Position numbers and translations under genes: made by a program. From positions 1-64,000 of the forward strand of contig CADCFG010000014.1 of NCBI GenBank assembly GCA_902800625.1: a DNA stretch of 64,000 nucleotides, read 5' to 3'. Shown piece after piece: positions 25,800 through 33,403 of the stretch; the first letter of the stretch is position 1; each line of letters opens with the position of its first letter. Under the pieces are notes generated by a model. That model saw nothing but the letters and a program-made list of their open reading frames with translations, was not told the origin of the DNA and did no database searches. This DNA is from an uncultured Eubacteriales bacterium. Its GTDB lineage: Bacteria > Bacillota > Clostridia > Christensenellales > Aristaeellaceae.

Positions 25800-27002
25800 T
25801 TATTCCGCGATCAGCTTCACGATCATGTCCGTCATCACGTCCATGTCCTCCACGGCCACGCACTCGAACCGGCCGTGGCAGTTCATGCCGCCGGTGGCGA
25901 TGTTGGGGCAGGGGAGGCCCATGAAGGTCAACCGGGCGCCGTCGGTGCCGCCGCGGATGGGCTCGCTCCAAGGCTCCACGCCCACGGCGCGATAGGCCGC
26001 CTCGGCCCGCTCCACGATCTCCATGCGCTGCTCGATCAGCTCGCGCATGTTGTAATAGCTGTCCCTCAGCGCCACCTCCACCGTGCCCGCGCCGTACTTG
26101 CCGTTCAGGTAGGCGGCGATATTCTGGATCTGCTCCTTGCGGGCCTCGAAGCGAACGCGGTCGTGGTCGCGGATGATGTAGTGAAGCGAAGCCAGCTCCT
26201 CCGAGCCGGTCATGTCGGTGAGGTGGAAGAAGCCCTCCCGGTCCTCGGTGTGCTCAGGGCGCTCCTGGGGCGGCAGCATGCCGGCGAACTCCATGGCCAC
26301 CAGGGAGGCGTTGACCATGATGTTCTTGGCACTGCCGGGATGGACGCTGCGGCCGTGGACGGTCACCGCCGCGGCGGCGGCGTTGAAGTTTTCATAGTTG
26401 ATGCCGCCCACGGTACCGCCGTCCACGGTGTAGGCGAATTCGGCGCCAAAGCCCTTCACGTCGAAGCGGTCGGCCCCGCGGCCGATCTCCTCGTCCGGGG
26501 TGAAGCCGATGCAGATCCTGCCGTGCTTCAGCTCCGGGTGGGCCAGCAGGACCTCGCAGGCGGTCATGATCTCCGCCACGCCGGCCTTGTCGTCCGCGCC
26601 CAGGGAGGTGTTGCCGTCGGTGACGATCAGGGACTTGCCCTTCGCCCTGGCCACCTCCGGGAACACCGCAGGGTCGAGCACCAGGCCGTTTTCAAGCGTC
26701 ACCGGGCCGCCGTCGTAATTCTCCACGATGCGGGCGTTCATCGGCGCGCTGGGCACGCAGTCCACCACGTCCATGTGGGCGATCAGCCCGATGGCGGGCA
26801 GGCCCTCGCAGCTGGCGGGGATGCTTCCGTAGACGTAGCCGTCCCCGTCCACCCGGGCGTCCCCGATGCCCAGGTCCTTCATCTCCTCTGCCAGCGCCCT
26901 CGCCAGAACCAGCTGCTTTTCCGTGCTGGGGCAGGCGGGGCTGTTTTCGTCCGAGGCGGTGTCGTATTGTATGTAGTTTAAAAAGCGTTCGTAGGCGCGC
27001 AT
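25800..27002 (-). CDS. pepT: Peptidase T (tripeptide aminopeptidase)
   Basis: A 400-residue M20B zinc peptidase. IGLIAHMDVVDCVPSAPM carries the first metal His and the Asp, DGNTSLGADDKAGVAEIMTA the bridging Asp, GFTPDEEIGRGAD the catalytic Glu pair, and VDGGTVGGINYENFNAA the substrate region. SVHPGSAKNIMVNASLVA and IRGGTDGARLTFMGLPCPNI complete the family set. It cleaves the N-terminal residue of tripeptides. Start at the ATG after GGAGGTTCCCCCT; upstream in-frame codons are not supported. Confidence 0.95.
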   Translation of the reverse strand: MRAYERFLNYIQYDTASDENSPACPSTEKQLVLARALAEEMKDLGIGDARVDGDGYVYGSIPASCEGLPAIGLIAHMDVVDCVPSAPMNARIVENYDGGPVTLENGLVLDPAVFPEVARAKGKSLIVTDGNTSLGADDKAGVAEIMTACEVLLAHPELKHGRICIGFTPDEEIGRGADRFDVKGFGAEFAYTVDGGTVGGINYENFNAAAAAVTVHGRSVHPGSAKNIMVNASLVAMEFAGMLPPQERPEHTEDREGFFHLTDMTGSEELASLHYIIRDHDRVRFEARKEQIQNIAAYLNGKYGAGTVEVALRDSYYNMRELIEQRMEIVERAEAAYRAVGVEPWSEPIRGGTDGARLTFMGLPCPNIATGGMNCHGRFECVAVEDMDVMTDMIVKLIAE

Positions 27003-27036
27003 AGGGGGAACCTCCGAAAATGAAAGATTGTTATGG

Positions 27037-27105
27037 TTGAACGCGCATTTCCCGCGTTGGAATGAATGGCGCGGGAAATGCGGTTTGAGAGCGCGGCAGC
27101 AATCG
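27037..27105. repeat. GCGTTGGAATGAATGGCGC palindromic repeat
   Basis: GCATTTCCCGCG and CGCGGGAAATGC form a hairpin round TTGGAATGAATGG, followed by TTTGAGAGCGCGGCAGCAA. It matches the repeat at 37,651-37,715 and the two copies embedded in the flavoprotein gene at 51,561 and 51,704. Confidence 0.75.
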
Positions 27106-27115
27106 ACAGCCGGTT

Positions 27116-28060
27116 TTACCGGCCCAGCATTGCCGCGCCGATGATGCCGGCGTCGTTGGTGAGCTTCGCCAGCTCGATCCGGGCGTAGGGCATGGTCTTG
27201 TAGAACACCATGGCGGGCAGCTTTTCGCGCACGGCATCCAGCAGGAACTGGCCCGCGTGGCTGACGCCGCCGCCCAGGACGATCACCTCGGGGTCGTACA
27301 GGTTGATCAGGTTGGAAAGGCCCACGCACAGGTGGTGCACATAGCTGTCAAACAGCGCGCAGCAGTCGGGGTCGCCCGCCTTGGCCAGGTCGATCACGTG
27401 CTTGGCGGTGATCTTCGCGGCGTCGCCGTCCACGGCCTTCAGAAGCGCGGTACCGGGCTTTTCGGCGCAGAGCTTTTTGCCCTCGCGGATCAGCGCGGTG
27501 GCGCTGGCGTAGCGCTCCCAGCAGCCGCGGTTGCCGCAGGTGCACATCTCGCCGCCGTCCACCGTGACCATGTGGCCGATCTCGCTGGCCACGCCATGGC
27601 TTCCGGAGAACACCTTGCCACCGATGACGATGCCGCCGCCCACGCCGGTGCCCAGCGTGACGAACACGCTGTTTTCACATCCGGCGGACACGCCCGCCAC
27701 GGATTCGGCCAGGCCCGCCACGGTGGCGTCGTTGTCCACGAACACGGGCACGGTGGTGTACTTCGCCATTTCCTCCAGGATGGGCACGTCGTGCCAGGCC
27801 AGGTTGGTACAGAACGGCACCCGGCCGCTGCGGGGATCCATCACGCCGGGCAGACCGATGCCGATGGCCCGAATCTCGTCCATGGTGTGGCCGCTCTTCA
27901 CGGTCACGTCGATGGCCAGGTGCGCCATGTCGTGGATCACGGCCTCGTAGCCGCGCTCCGGCAGGGTGGGACAGCTGTCCTTCACCAAAATGTTGCCCTT
28001 TTCGTCCACGACGCCGGCCTTGATGCCGGTGCCGCCCAGGTCGATACCGATGTAAAGCAT
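27116..28060 (-). CDS. glk: ROK family glucokinase
   Basis: A 314-residue ROK kinase. Phosphate-1 motif MLYIGIDLGGTGIKAGVVDE, catalytic Asp in VFVDNDATVAG, ATP site VFVTLGTGVGGGIVIGGK, substrate His/Glu in GVASEIGHMVTVDGG, and the ROK zinc motif CTCGNRGCWERYAS. It phosphorylates glucose with ATP at the head of glycolysis. It lies upstream of pepT and downstream of hprK on the same strand, placing sugar phosphorylation beside the catabolite-control kinase. Confidence 0.94.
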   Translation of the reverse strand: MLYIGIDLGGTGIKAGVVDEKGNILVKDSCPTLPERGYEAVIHDMAHLAIDVTVKSGHTMDEIRAIGIGLPGVMDPRSGRVPFCTNLAWHDVPILEEMAKYTTVPVFVDNDATVAGLAESVAGVSAGCENSVFVTLGTGVGGGIVIGGKVFSGSHGVASEIGHMVTVDGGEMCTCGNRGCWERYASATALIREGKKLCAEKPGTALLKAVDGDAAKITAKHVIDLAKAGDPDCCALFDSYVHHLCVGLSNLINLYDPEVIVLGGGVSHAGQFLLDAVREKLPAMVFYKTMPYARIELAKLTNDAGIIGAAMLGR

Positions 28061-28147
28061 TTTATATTCCTCCAGCTCTGTAGTGGGTTTGTGTTTGAGG
28101 GAACATGGAACAGGAATGGCCGGGGAACGCGGCAGCAGCTGTTCCTG

Positions 28148-29074
28148 TTATTCTTCCTCTATCGAATGTTGAAACCGCGCCATGTGCCGTCTTGTCAGCT
28201 CGTTGGCGGCGTTGTAGCCCATCTGCTTCAGGCGCAGGTTGCGTGCGGCCACCTCCAGCACCACGGCCAGGTTGCGGCCGGGGTGGATGGGCAGCAGCAG
28301 GTGGGGCACCTTCACGCCCAGGATGTCGATGTAGTTGTCCGTCAGGCCCAGCCGGTCGTACTCCTTGTCGGCCTGCCACAGCTCCAGGTGGATCACCATG
28401 TCGATGTGCTTGGAGCGCATGATGGCGCCCGCGCCGTACATGGTGGACACGTCGATGATGCCCACGCCGCGGATCTCCATGAAGTGGCGCACCAGCTCCG
28501 GCGATTCGCCGATCAGCCGGTTGTCCTCCACGCGGCGGATGTCCACCACGTCGTCCGCCACCAGCTGGTGGCCGCGCTTGACCAGCTCCAGCGCCGCCTC
28601 GCTCTTGCCCACGCCGCTGTTGCCGGTGATCAGCAGTCCCGCGCCGAACACGTTCACCAGCACGCCGTGGCGCGTCTCCCGGGGGGCCAGCCGGTCCCGC
28701 AGGAAGGCGATCAGCTCCAGCTCGAACTGGGTGGTCTCCTTCTTCGTGGAGTAGATGGGCACCTTGCGGGCCATGGCCAGCACCAGCATTTCGTCAAAGC
28801 AGGGATAGCCGCGGCAGATGATGATACAGGGCACGGGATAGTTGAAGTACTTGGCCAGCCGCTCCCGGCGGGTCAGCTCGTCCAGCTGGCTCAGGTAGGT
28901 CATCTCCACCTTGCCCAGCAGCTGCGGACGCTCGTAGGGGAAGAAGTCCCAGTAGTTGGCGAACTGCATGCCGGGGCGGTTGGTGTTGCTCACTTCGATG
29001 TTCAGCTCTTTGCTGTCCGTGGCCAGCACCCGGGTCAGCTCAAGCGTCTTGACAAAATCGGCTTCGGAAATCAT
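28148..29074 (-). CDS. hprK: HPr kinase/phosphorylase
   Basis: A 308-residue HprK/P. The N-terminal domain (1-130) is followed by Walker A ITGNSGVGKSEAALEL (near 152), HQLVADDVVDIRR with the catalytic Asp, and the family signature MEIRGVGIIDVSTMYGAGAI. The C-terminal helix holds RNLRLKQMGYNAANE. It phosphorylates Ser46 of HPr to drive CcpA catabolite repression, and reverses it. It overlaps no neighbour; the Cof-type hydrolase gene lies 18 bp upstream. Confidence 0.97.
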   Translation of the reverse strand: MISEADFVKTLELTRVLATDSKELNIEVSNTNRPGMQFANYWDFFPYERPQLLGKVEMTYLSQLDELTRRERLAKYFNYPVPCIIICRGYPCFDEMLVLAMARKVPIYSTKKETTQFELELIAFLRDRLAPRETRHGVLVNVFGAGLLITGNSGVGKSEAALELVKRGHQLVADDVVDIRRVEDNRLIGESPELVRHFMEIRGVGIIDVSTMYGAGAIMRSKHIDMVIHLELWQADKEYDRLGLTDNYIDILGVKVPHLLLPIHPGRNLAVVLEVAARNLRLKQMGYNAANELTRRHMARFQHSIEEE

Positions 29075-29092
29075 GTTGATCCTCCTGCGTTG

Positions 29093-29935
29093 TTACTCTT
29101 TCAGCGCTCCCAGCTTGCCCTCCGCCAGGTATCTTTCAATCACCTGAGCCACGCCGTCCTCGCTGTTGGGCGGGGCGATCAGGGGCGTGCAGGCCCGGGC
29201 CTCCTCGCAGCCGTTGGCCATGGCCCAGCCCGCACCGGCGTATTGCAGCATGGGCACGTCGTTCTGGCCGTCGCCGAAGCACATGACCTCTTCGGGCTTC
29301 AGCCCCAGCAGCTCCGCCAGCTTCGCCATGGAGGCCCCCTTGTTCACGCCCTCGGGCATGATCTCGATATAATGGGGCTTCGACTTCAAAAAGGACGCGC
29401 CGTGGGGATAGGCCTTGCGCAGCCGCGCCTGCAGGGCGTCGGCGTTTTCAGCGCTGGTGTCGATCACCAGCAGCTTCTGTACGTCCCCGGAGTGCGCCTC
29501 CAGCCACTTCGACATGGGCATGTGGGTGGGGATGGCGGGCACGTTGATCTGCCGGGCGTAGACGTGGGTGCGCTCCAGCAGCTCCGTGCAGTAATAGCCC
29601 TTGCCGGGGTACACCTGCACATAGCTGCCCGCGTCCTCCACGATGCGGGCCACGCCCAGGGCGATTTCATAAGGCACCCGGGTGGCGTACAGCGTCTCGT
29701 CGGTGCTGTGGTTGTACAGCATGGCCCCGTTGTACAGCAGCATCGGCGCGTTCACGCCGATCCTTTGGGCAAAAGGCAGCATGGCCTCCATCATCCGCCC
29801 GCTGGACAGGGTCACCCCGCAGCCCGCGGCCATGGCGGCGCGCAGGGCGTTCAGCGTGCGCTCGGTCAGTTGGTTCTTCTCGTTCAGCAGCGTGTCGTCC
29901 AGGTCGGTGGCGATCAGGCGTATCAAGGCGTTCAT
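29093..29935 (-). CDS. Cof-type HAD-IIB family phosphatase
   Basis: A 280-residue HAD phosphatase. Motif I is LIATDLDDTLLNEKNQLTER with nucleophile Asp at about 11, motif II is TLSSGRMM, motif III Lys is in PEGVNKGASMAKL, and motif IV is VMCFGDGQNDVPML. An alpha/beta IIB cap lies between (about 85-190). These enzymes dephosphorylate sugar phosphates, FMN or pyridoxal phosphate with broad specificity. It is the first gene of a likely hydrolase-hprK-glk-pepT transcript. Confidence 0.93.
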   Translation of the reverse strand: MNALIRLIATDLDDTLLNEKNQLTERTLNALRAAMAAGCGVTLSSGRMMEAMLPFAQRIGVNAPMLLYNGAMLYNHSTDETLYATRVPYEIALGVARIVEDAGSYVQVYPGKGYYCTELLERTHVYARQINVPAIPTHMPMSKWLEAHSGDVQKLLVIDTSAENADALQARLRKAYPHGASFLKSKPHYIEIMPEGVNKGASMAKLAELLGLKPEEVMCFGDGQNDVPMLQYAGAGWAMANGCEEARACTPLIAPPNSEDGVAQVIERYLAEGKLGALKE

Positions 29936-30045
29936 TCCCTTCAGAAATATCCAGTATTATTTTAATACATTTTTCCCCGCTTTGCAATGGGGGATTTGCT
30001 TCCTGCCGCCCAAAGTGGTACAATCAAGGGCAAAGGGGTGTTACC

Positions 30046-30771
30046 ATGATCGACACAATCCGCGCGGGGCGGTTTGCCGTGGAGGTGCTCTACGAGGACA
30101 ACCACCTGCTGGCGGTGGTGAAGCCGCCGAACCTGCCCGTGCAGGCGGACCGCTCCGGCGATGACGACCTGCTGAGCATATTGAAGCGCTATATTGGCAA
30201 TAAATATCAGAAGCCGGGGGCGGTGTACCTGGGCCTGGTGCACCGGCTGGACCGGCCTGTGGGCGGGGCGATGGTGTTCGCCCGCACGTCCAAGGCGGCC
30301 TCCCGGCTGTCGGCGGCCTTCGCCGCCCATGCCCAGGACAAGCGCTATCTGGCGGTTGTGCAGGGAGAGTTCAGGGAGCCGCGGTCGCTCATAGATTATC
30401 TGCTGAAGGACGGCGCCACCGGCATGGTGCGGGTGGTGCCGGAGGGCACGCCCGGGGCGAAGCTGGCGCGGCTGGACACCCGGCCCCTCGCGACGCGGGA
30501 TGGCCTGACGCTCACCGAGGTGACGCTGCACACCGGCCGGGCTCACCAGATCCGGGTACAGCACGCCCACGCGGGTTTTCCACTTTGGGGGGACGCCCGC
30601 TATGGCGGCGGCAGGCCCGGCCAGCAGATCGCGCTGTGGGCGGCGTCGCTGGCGCTGGAGCATCCCACCAGACACGAGCGGATGCAATTCACATCCGCGC
30701 CGCCATCGGAAGGAGCGTGGCTGAAATTCGCAGACGGGATTCGGGCATACATGGAGGATTTGGAAGCGTGA
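30046..30771 (+). CDS. RluA family pseudouridine synthase
   Basis: A 241-residue synthase without an S4 domain. It has LYEDNHLLAVVKPPNLPVQA, the catalytic motif YLGLVHRLDRPVGGAMVFAR (Asp near 70), and late LTEVTLHTGRAHQIRVQHAH. RluA-type enzymes isomerise uridine in 23S rRNA or tRNA; the target cannot be told from sequence. AAGGGG precedes the ATG. Its stop overlaps the GTG start of the next gene by three bases. Confidence 0.93.
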   Translation: MIDTIRAGRFAVEVLYEDNHLLAVVKPPNLPVQADRSGDDDLLSILKRYIGNKYQKPGAVYLGLVHRLDRPVGGAMVFARTSKAASRLSAAFAAHAQDKRYLAVVQGEFREPRSLIDYLLKDGATGMVRVVPEGTPGAKLARLDTRPLATRDGLTLTEVTLHTGRAHQIRVQHAHAGFPLWGDARYGGGRPGQQIALWAASLALEHPTRHERMQFTSAPPSEGAWLKFADGIRAYMEDLEA

Positions 30772-31130
30772 GGAAGAGGCGGGGCGGAAATTGGACCATC
30801 GTGTTCCTGTGCTGCACGCTGGCGGTGCCCACGGTGGCGATCATGTTCGGCGTGTACGAGGGCCAGCTGACGCTGGAGCTGCTGAAGCCCGCGCTGGTGA
30901 CGGGGGCGCTGCTGGGCGCGGCCCATCTGGTGCTCAGGCCCGTGCTGCGGCTGCTGTCCGCGCCGCTGGGCTGCCTGACCCTGGGCCTGTTCGGCCTGGT
31001 GATCGACGTGGGTTTGATCTATGCCTGTGGCCGCATGGTCAAGGGCTTCACCGTGCCCGGGCCGCTGTACGCGGTCCTCACCGCCATGCTGATCAATGTA
31101 ATCTGCGTCGTGGCGGGGGGAAGGAAATAG
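30768..31130 (+). CDS. Small four-helix membrane protein, PF04020 (phage holin-like) family
   Basis: A 120-residue protein with GTG start overlapping the RluA-family stop (GTGA), ribosome site GGAGG. Four hydrophobic helices are visible: WTIVFLCCTLAVPTVAIMFG, the LLKPALVTGALLGAAHLVLR region, the LGCLTLGLFGLVIDVGLIYA region, and GPLYAVLTAMLINVICVVAG. The motif RPVLRLLSAPLGCLTLGLFG is typical of the PF04020 family. Function unknown; in most genomes it is a housekeeping membrane protein, not a phage product. Confidence 0.85.
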   Translation: MRKRRGGNWTIVFLCCTLAVPTVAIMFGVYEGQLTLELLKPALVTGALLGAAHLVLRPVLRLLSAPLGCLTLGLFGLVIDVGLIYACGRMVKGFTVPGPLYAVLTAMLINVICVVAGGRK

Positions 31131-31429
31131 GGAGTAGGGAGCAGGGAGCAGGGAGCAGGGAGCAGGGAGTAGGAATAGCGGCCGCGTTCTGTGAAGGGGC
31201 GGCGCTCGCCTAATGTATACGTAACAATACAATTGATACAATAAAATTGCAATAGTTTGCAATAGAATTGACACATTTGGACGGCTGGTAGACGGGGATA
31301 ACTCCTGGCAATCCCGGTGCGACGGGCTTTTCATCCTGGAAATATGACAGAAATTAGAAGGCGGAGGATTGAAAAAGTCACATTGCGGGCCGAATTTGGA
31401 AGGAAAACGGGCAAAAATAGACCAAGGTC

Positions 31430-31543
31430 TGTGGAAAATTTTTATGCATCGGCCGTGAAAATGTGCATAAACCCCCAAAATCCCACTGTCATGGGCGTTT
31501 TACCCCCAATTTCTGTGGATAACCATGTGGAAAATGTGGATTT
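31430..31543. other. Cluster of four DnaA-box-like nonamers
   Basis: TGTGGAAAA at 31430-31438, TGTGGATAA at 31514-31522 (exact complement of consensus TTATCCACA), TGTGGAAAA at 31526-31534 and TGTGGATTT at 31535-31543, all in one orientation. The last three are within 30 bp. No dnaA or dnaN is near, so this is not an obvious origin; a DnaA-titrating or regulatory site is possible. Confidence 0.4.
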
Positions 31544-31694
31544 CTGCATCGCTCATGCACTGTATATGCAGCGGACCGTATGCAGTTTTAACCGAAAATT
31601 CGTAACAAAATTCTGCGCTGTTAAGAATGTGGGCCCGAGCTGTCCTTCGCCGAAGACAAATATATGAAACAACCGACCGGGGTCTGGCCCGTGG

Positions 31695-31723
31695 TTTACA
31701 AAACCGGACCGGTACGGTATAAT
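31695..31723 (+). promoter_or_regulatory. deoC promoter
   Basis: TTTACA at 31695-31700, a 17-bp spacer and TATAAT at 31718-31723, about 36 bp before the start codon. Confidence 0.8.
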
Positions 31724-31759
31724 AGCATCAACATCAATAATACGAACGGAGAGATTGCC

Positions 31760-32410
31760 ATGAACGCAAGAGAACTGGCCAAATACATCGATCACACCCT
31801 GTTGAAGCCCGACGCCAGCGCCGCGCAGATCGAGAAGCTGTGCGCGGAGGCGCGGGAGTACCACTTTGCTTCCGTTTGCGTGAACCCCGGCCGCATCGCC
31901 CTGGCGGCGAAGCTGCTGGAGGGCAGCGACGTGACGCCCTGCTGCGTGGTGGGGTTCCCCCTGGGTGCCATTCCCACCGAGAGCAAGGCCGCCGAGACCG
32001 CCGTGGCCGTGAAGAACGGCGCGCGCGAGGTGGACATGGTCATCGACATCGGCGCGGCCAAGGACGGCGACTGGGCCAAGGTGGAGGCGGACATCGCCGC
32101 CGTGAAGGCCGCCTGCGGCGAGGCGAAGCTGAAGGTGATCATCGAGACCTGCCTGCTCACTGACGCGGAGAAGGTTCAGGCCTGCAAGGCCGCCGTCCGC
32201 GCCAATGCCGACTTTGTCAAGACCTCCACGGGCTTTTCCAGGGCCGGCGCCACGGTGGAGGACGTGCGGCTGATGCGCCGGACCGTGGGCCCTGACATGG
32301 GCGTGAAGGCCGCCGGCGGCATCCACAACCGCGCCGAGGCCCTGGCCATGATCGAGGCGGGGGCCACCCGCATCGGCGCCAGCAGCGGCATCGCCATCGT
32401 GACGGAGTAA
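31760..32410 (+). CDS. deoC: Deoxyribose-phosphate aldolase
   Basis: A 216-residue class I aldolase of normal length. It starts [35 protein letters not shown] and [17 protein letters not shown] are family motifs. The Schiff-base Lys is in [20 protein letters not shown], and the second active-site Lys in [15 protein letters not shown]. It splits 2-deoxyribose 5-phosphate to glyceraldehyde 3-phosphate and acetaldehyde in deoxynucleoside catabolism. It stands alone without the usual pdp/deoB partners. GGAGAG precedes the ATG. Confidence 0.96.
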   Translation: MNARELAKYIDHTLLKPDASAAQIEKLCAEAREYHFASVCVNPGRIALAAKLLEGSDVTPCCVVGFPLGAIPTESKAAETAVAVKNGAREVDMVIDIGAAKDGDWAKVEADIAAVKAACGEAKLKVIIETCLLTDAEKVQACKAAVRANADFVKTSTGFSRAGATVEDVRLMRRTVGPDMGVKAAGGIHNRAEALAMIEAGATRIGASSGIAIVTE

Positions 32411-32570
32411 TACTAAATCCCATCCAATCCATGCACAACTGTGGGCACCTTTTCCGCCCTGGCTTTGCTTCGCTTCGGTCAACGATGCGCTGCATCGCCT
32501 CTCTCTGCTCAGCTTTGCCAGAACGAAAAATCCACTCCACATTTGTACATATCCTGGAAGGGATTTAGTA
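32411..32570. mobile_element. MITE-like element, 160 bp
   Basis: It starts immediately after the deoC stop codon with TACTAAATCCCATCCA and ends TGGAAGGGATTTAGTA, 16-bp terminal inverted repeats with one mismatch. The interior has no coding frame and contains GCTTTGCTTCGCTTCGG and GATGCGCTGCATCGC hairpins. TA at each end could be a target duplication. No transposase is present, so it would be non-autonomous. Confidence 0.65.
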
Positions 32571-32609
32571 TAACGTCACAGGATTCACCACAAATTGAAA
32601 TAACCGACT

Positions 32610-32639
32610 CGGGTCTGGCACCTTGCCAGGCCCGTTTTT
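32610..32639 (+). terminator. Terminator after deoC and the MITE-like element
   Basis: CGGGTCTGGCA pairs with TGCCAGGCCCG around a 3-nt loop, followed by TTTTT. Confidence 0.85.
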
Positions 32640-32775
32640 GCGGGGTTTTTGGCACTTATTTTCGTCATAATTCGGCCTTTTCACAGCCCAAAACGACATA
32701 AATTAGACTTAGTTATTGATAAAGATTTTAAATATATCGAAAATGTATAAATACTATTTAAAATGCGAAGATTTG

Positions 32776-32805
32776 TTGCCCAGTGTAAATTTTGGGTGTT
32801 ATAAT
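32776..32805 (+). promoter_or_regulatory. Promoter of the secreted SH3 protein
   Basis: TTGCCC at 32776-32781, an 18-bp spacer and TATAAT at 32800-32805. The 80 bp upstream are very AT-rich and may act as an UP element. Confidence 0.75.
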
Positions 32806-32840
32806 CACCCCAGAAAAACACTCACGGGGAGGATCCACAA

Positions 32841-33302
32841 ATGAAAAAGACGATTGTTGCCATCCTGGCGATGGCCCTGCTGCTGACCCTTTGCTGCGGC
32901 ACCGCGCTGGCCTATACCGGCGACCTGACCGCCACCGAAACCAAGTGCTACACCAGCCCCGCCATGACCGAGTATGTGGGAACCATTCCCGCGGGCACCT
33001 CCGTGCTGGTGCGCTCCTATGACGCCTATGCCGACATCTACGTGAACGGCAAGGTGGTCTATGTGAGCGCCGGCGACCTGCTGAATACCGACATCCCCAG
33101 CGACTATCTGGCCACCCTCACCAAGGGCACCAAGATCTATCAGCAGGCCAGCACTTCCGCCAAGGCCGCCACGCTGAAGAAGAGCCATTCCGTGAAGGTT
33201 TGCGCCATCAAGGGCGACTGGGCGCTGGTCCAGACCACCGGCAGCAAGGGCCTGTACGCCTTTGTGAAGGTCTCCAAGCTGACCGACATCCGCACGAAGT
33301 AA
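32841..33302 (+). CDS. Secreted bacterial SH3-like protein
   Basis: A 153-residue exported protein. The signal peptide MKKTIVAILAMALLLTLCCG ends TALA before YTGDL. Two SH3b-like modules follow: about 30-80 (TKCYTSPAMTEYVGTIPAGT, VYVNGKVVYVSAG-like NGKVVYVSAGDL) and about 90-150 (KGTKIYQQASTSAKAATLKK, DWALVQTTGSKGLYAFVKVS). SH3b domains usually bind peptidoglycan, but no hydrolase domain accompanies them. It is monocistronic between its own promoter and terminator. Confidence 0.85.
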   Translation: MKKTIVAILAMALLLTLCCGTALAYTGDLTATETKCYTSPAMTEYVGTIPAGTSVLVRSYDAYADIYVNGKVVYVSAGDLLNTDIPSDYLATLTKGTKIYQQASTSAKAATLKKSHSVKVCAIKGDWALVQTTGSKGLYAFVKVSKLTDIRTK

Positions 33303-33316
33303 GCGATCGTTCATTA

Positions 33317-33354
33317 AAAAGGGAACCATCCGAAAGGAATGGTTCCCTTTTTTG
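33317..33354 (+). terminator. Strong intrinsic terminator after the SH3 gene
   Basis: AAAAAGGGAACCAT pairs with ATGGTTCCCTTTTTT; the stem is long and ends in a T-run. Confidence 0.92.
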
Positions 33355-33403
33355 TTCGTTTTATGCTATAATATATGTATCATATCGATGAGGAAGTCAT
33401 TCC

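Larger units (their letters stand above)
31131..31759. other. Gene-free region with repeats and DnaA-box-like sites
   Basis: It holds a GGGAGCA/GGGAGTA heptamer tract (31130-31175), an AT-rich segment with TTGACA (31268-31273) but no matching -10, a cluster of TGTGGA(T/A)AA boxes (31430-31543), repeated TGCATA words (31441-31580) and the deoC promoter. No supported coding frame. Confidence 0.55.

Noticed and set aside
30768..31130. Prophage holin
   Set aside because: The family is named phage-holin-like, but no phage genes are near and the gene is coupled to a pseudouridine synthase.
31130..31175. CRISPR array
   Set aside because: The GGGAGCA units are contiguous 7-mers without spacers; no cas genes are in the window.
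31430..31543. Chromosomal origin of replication
   Set aside because: There are DnaA-like boxes but no dnaA, dnaN, rpmH or clear AT-rich unwinding element beside them; kept only as a DnaA-site candidate.
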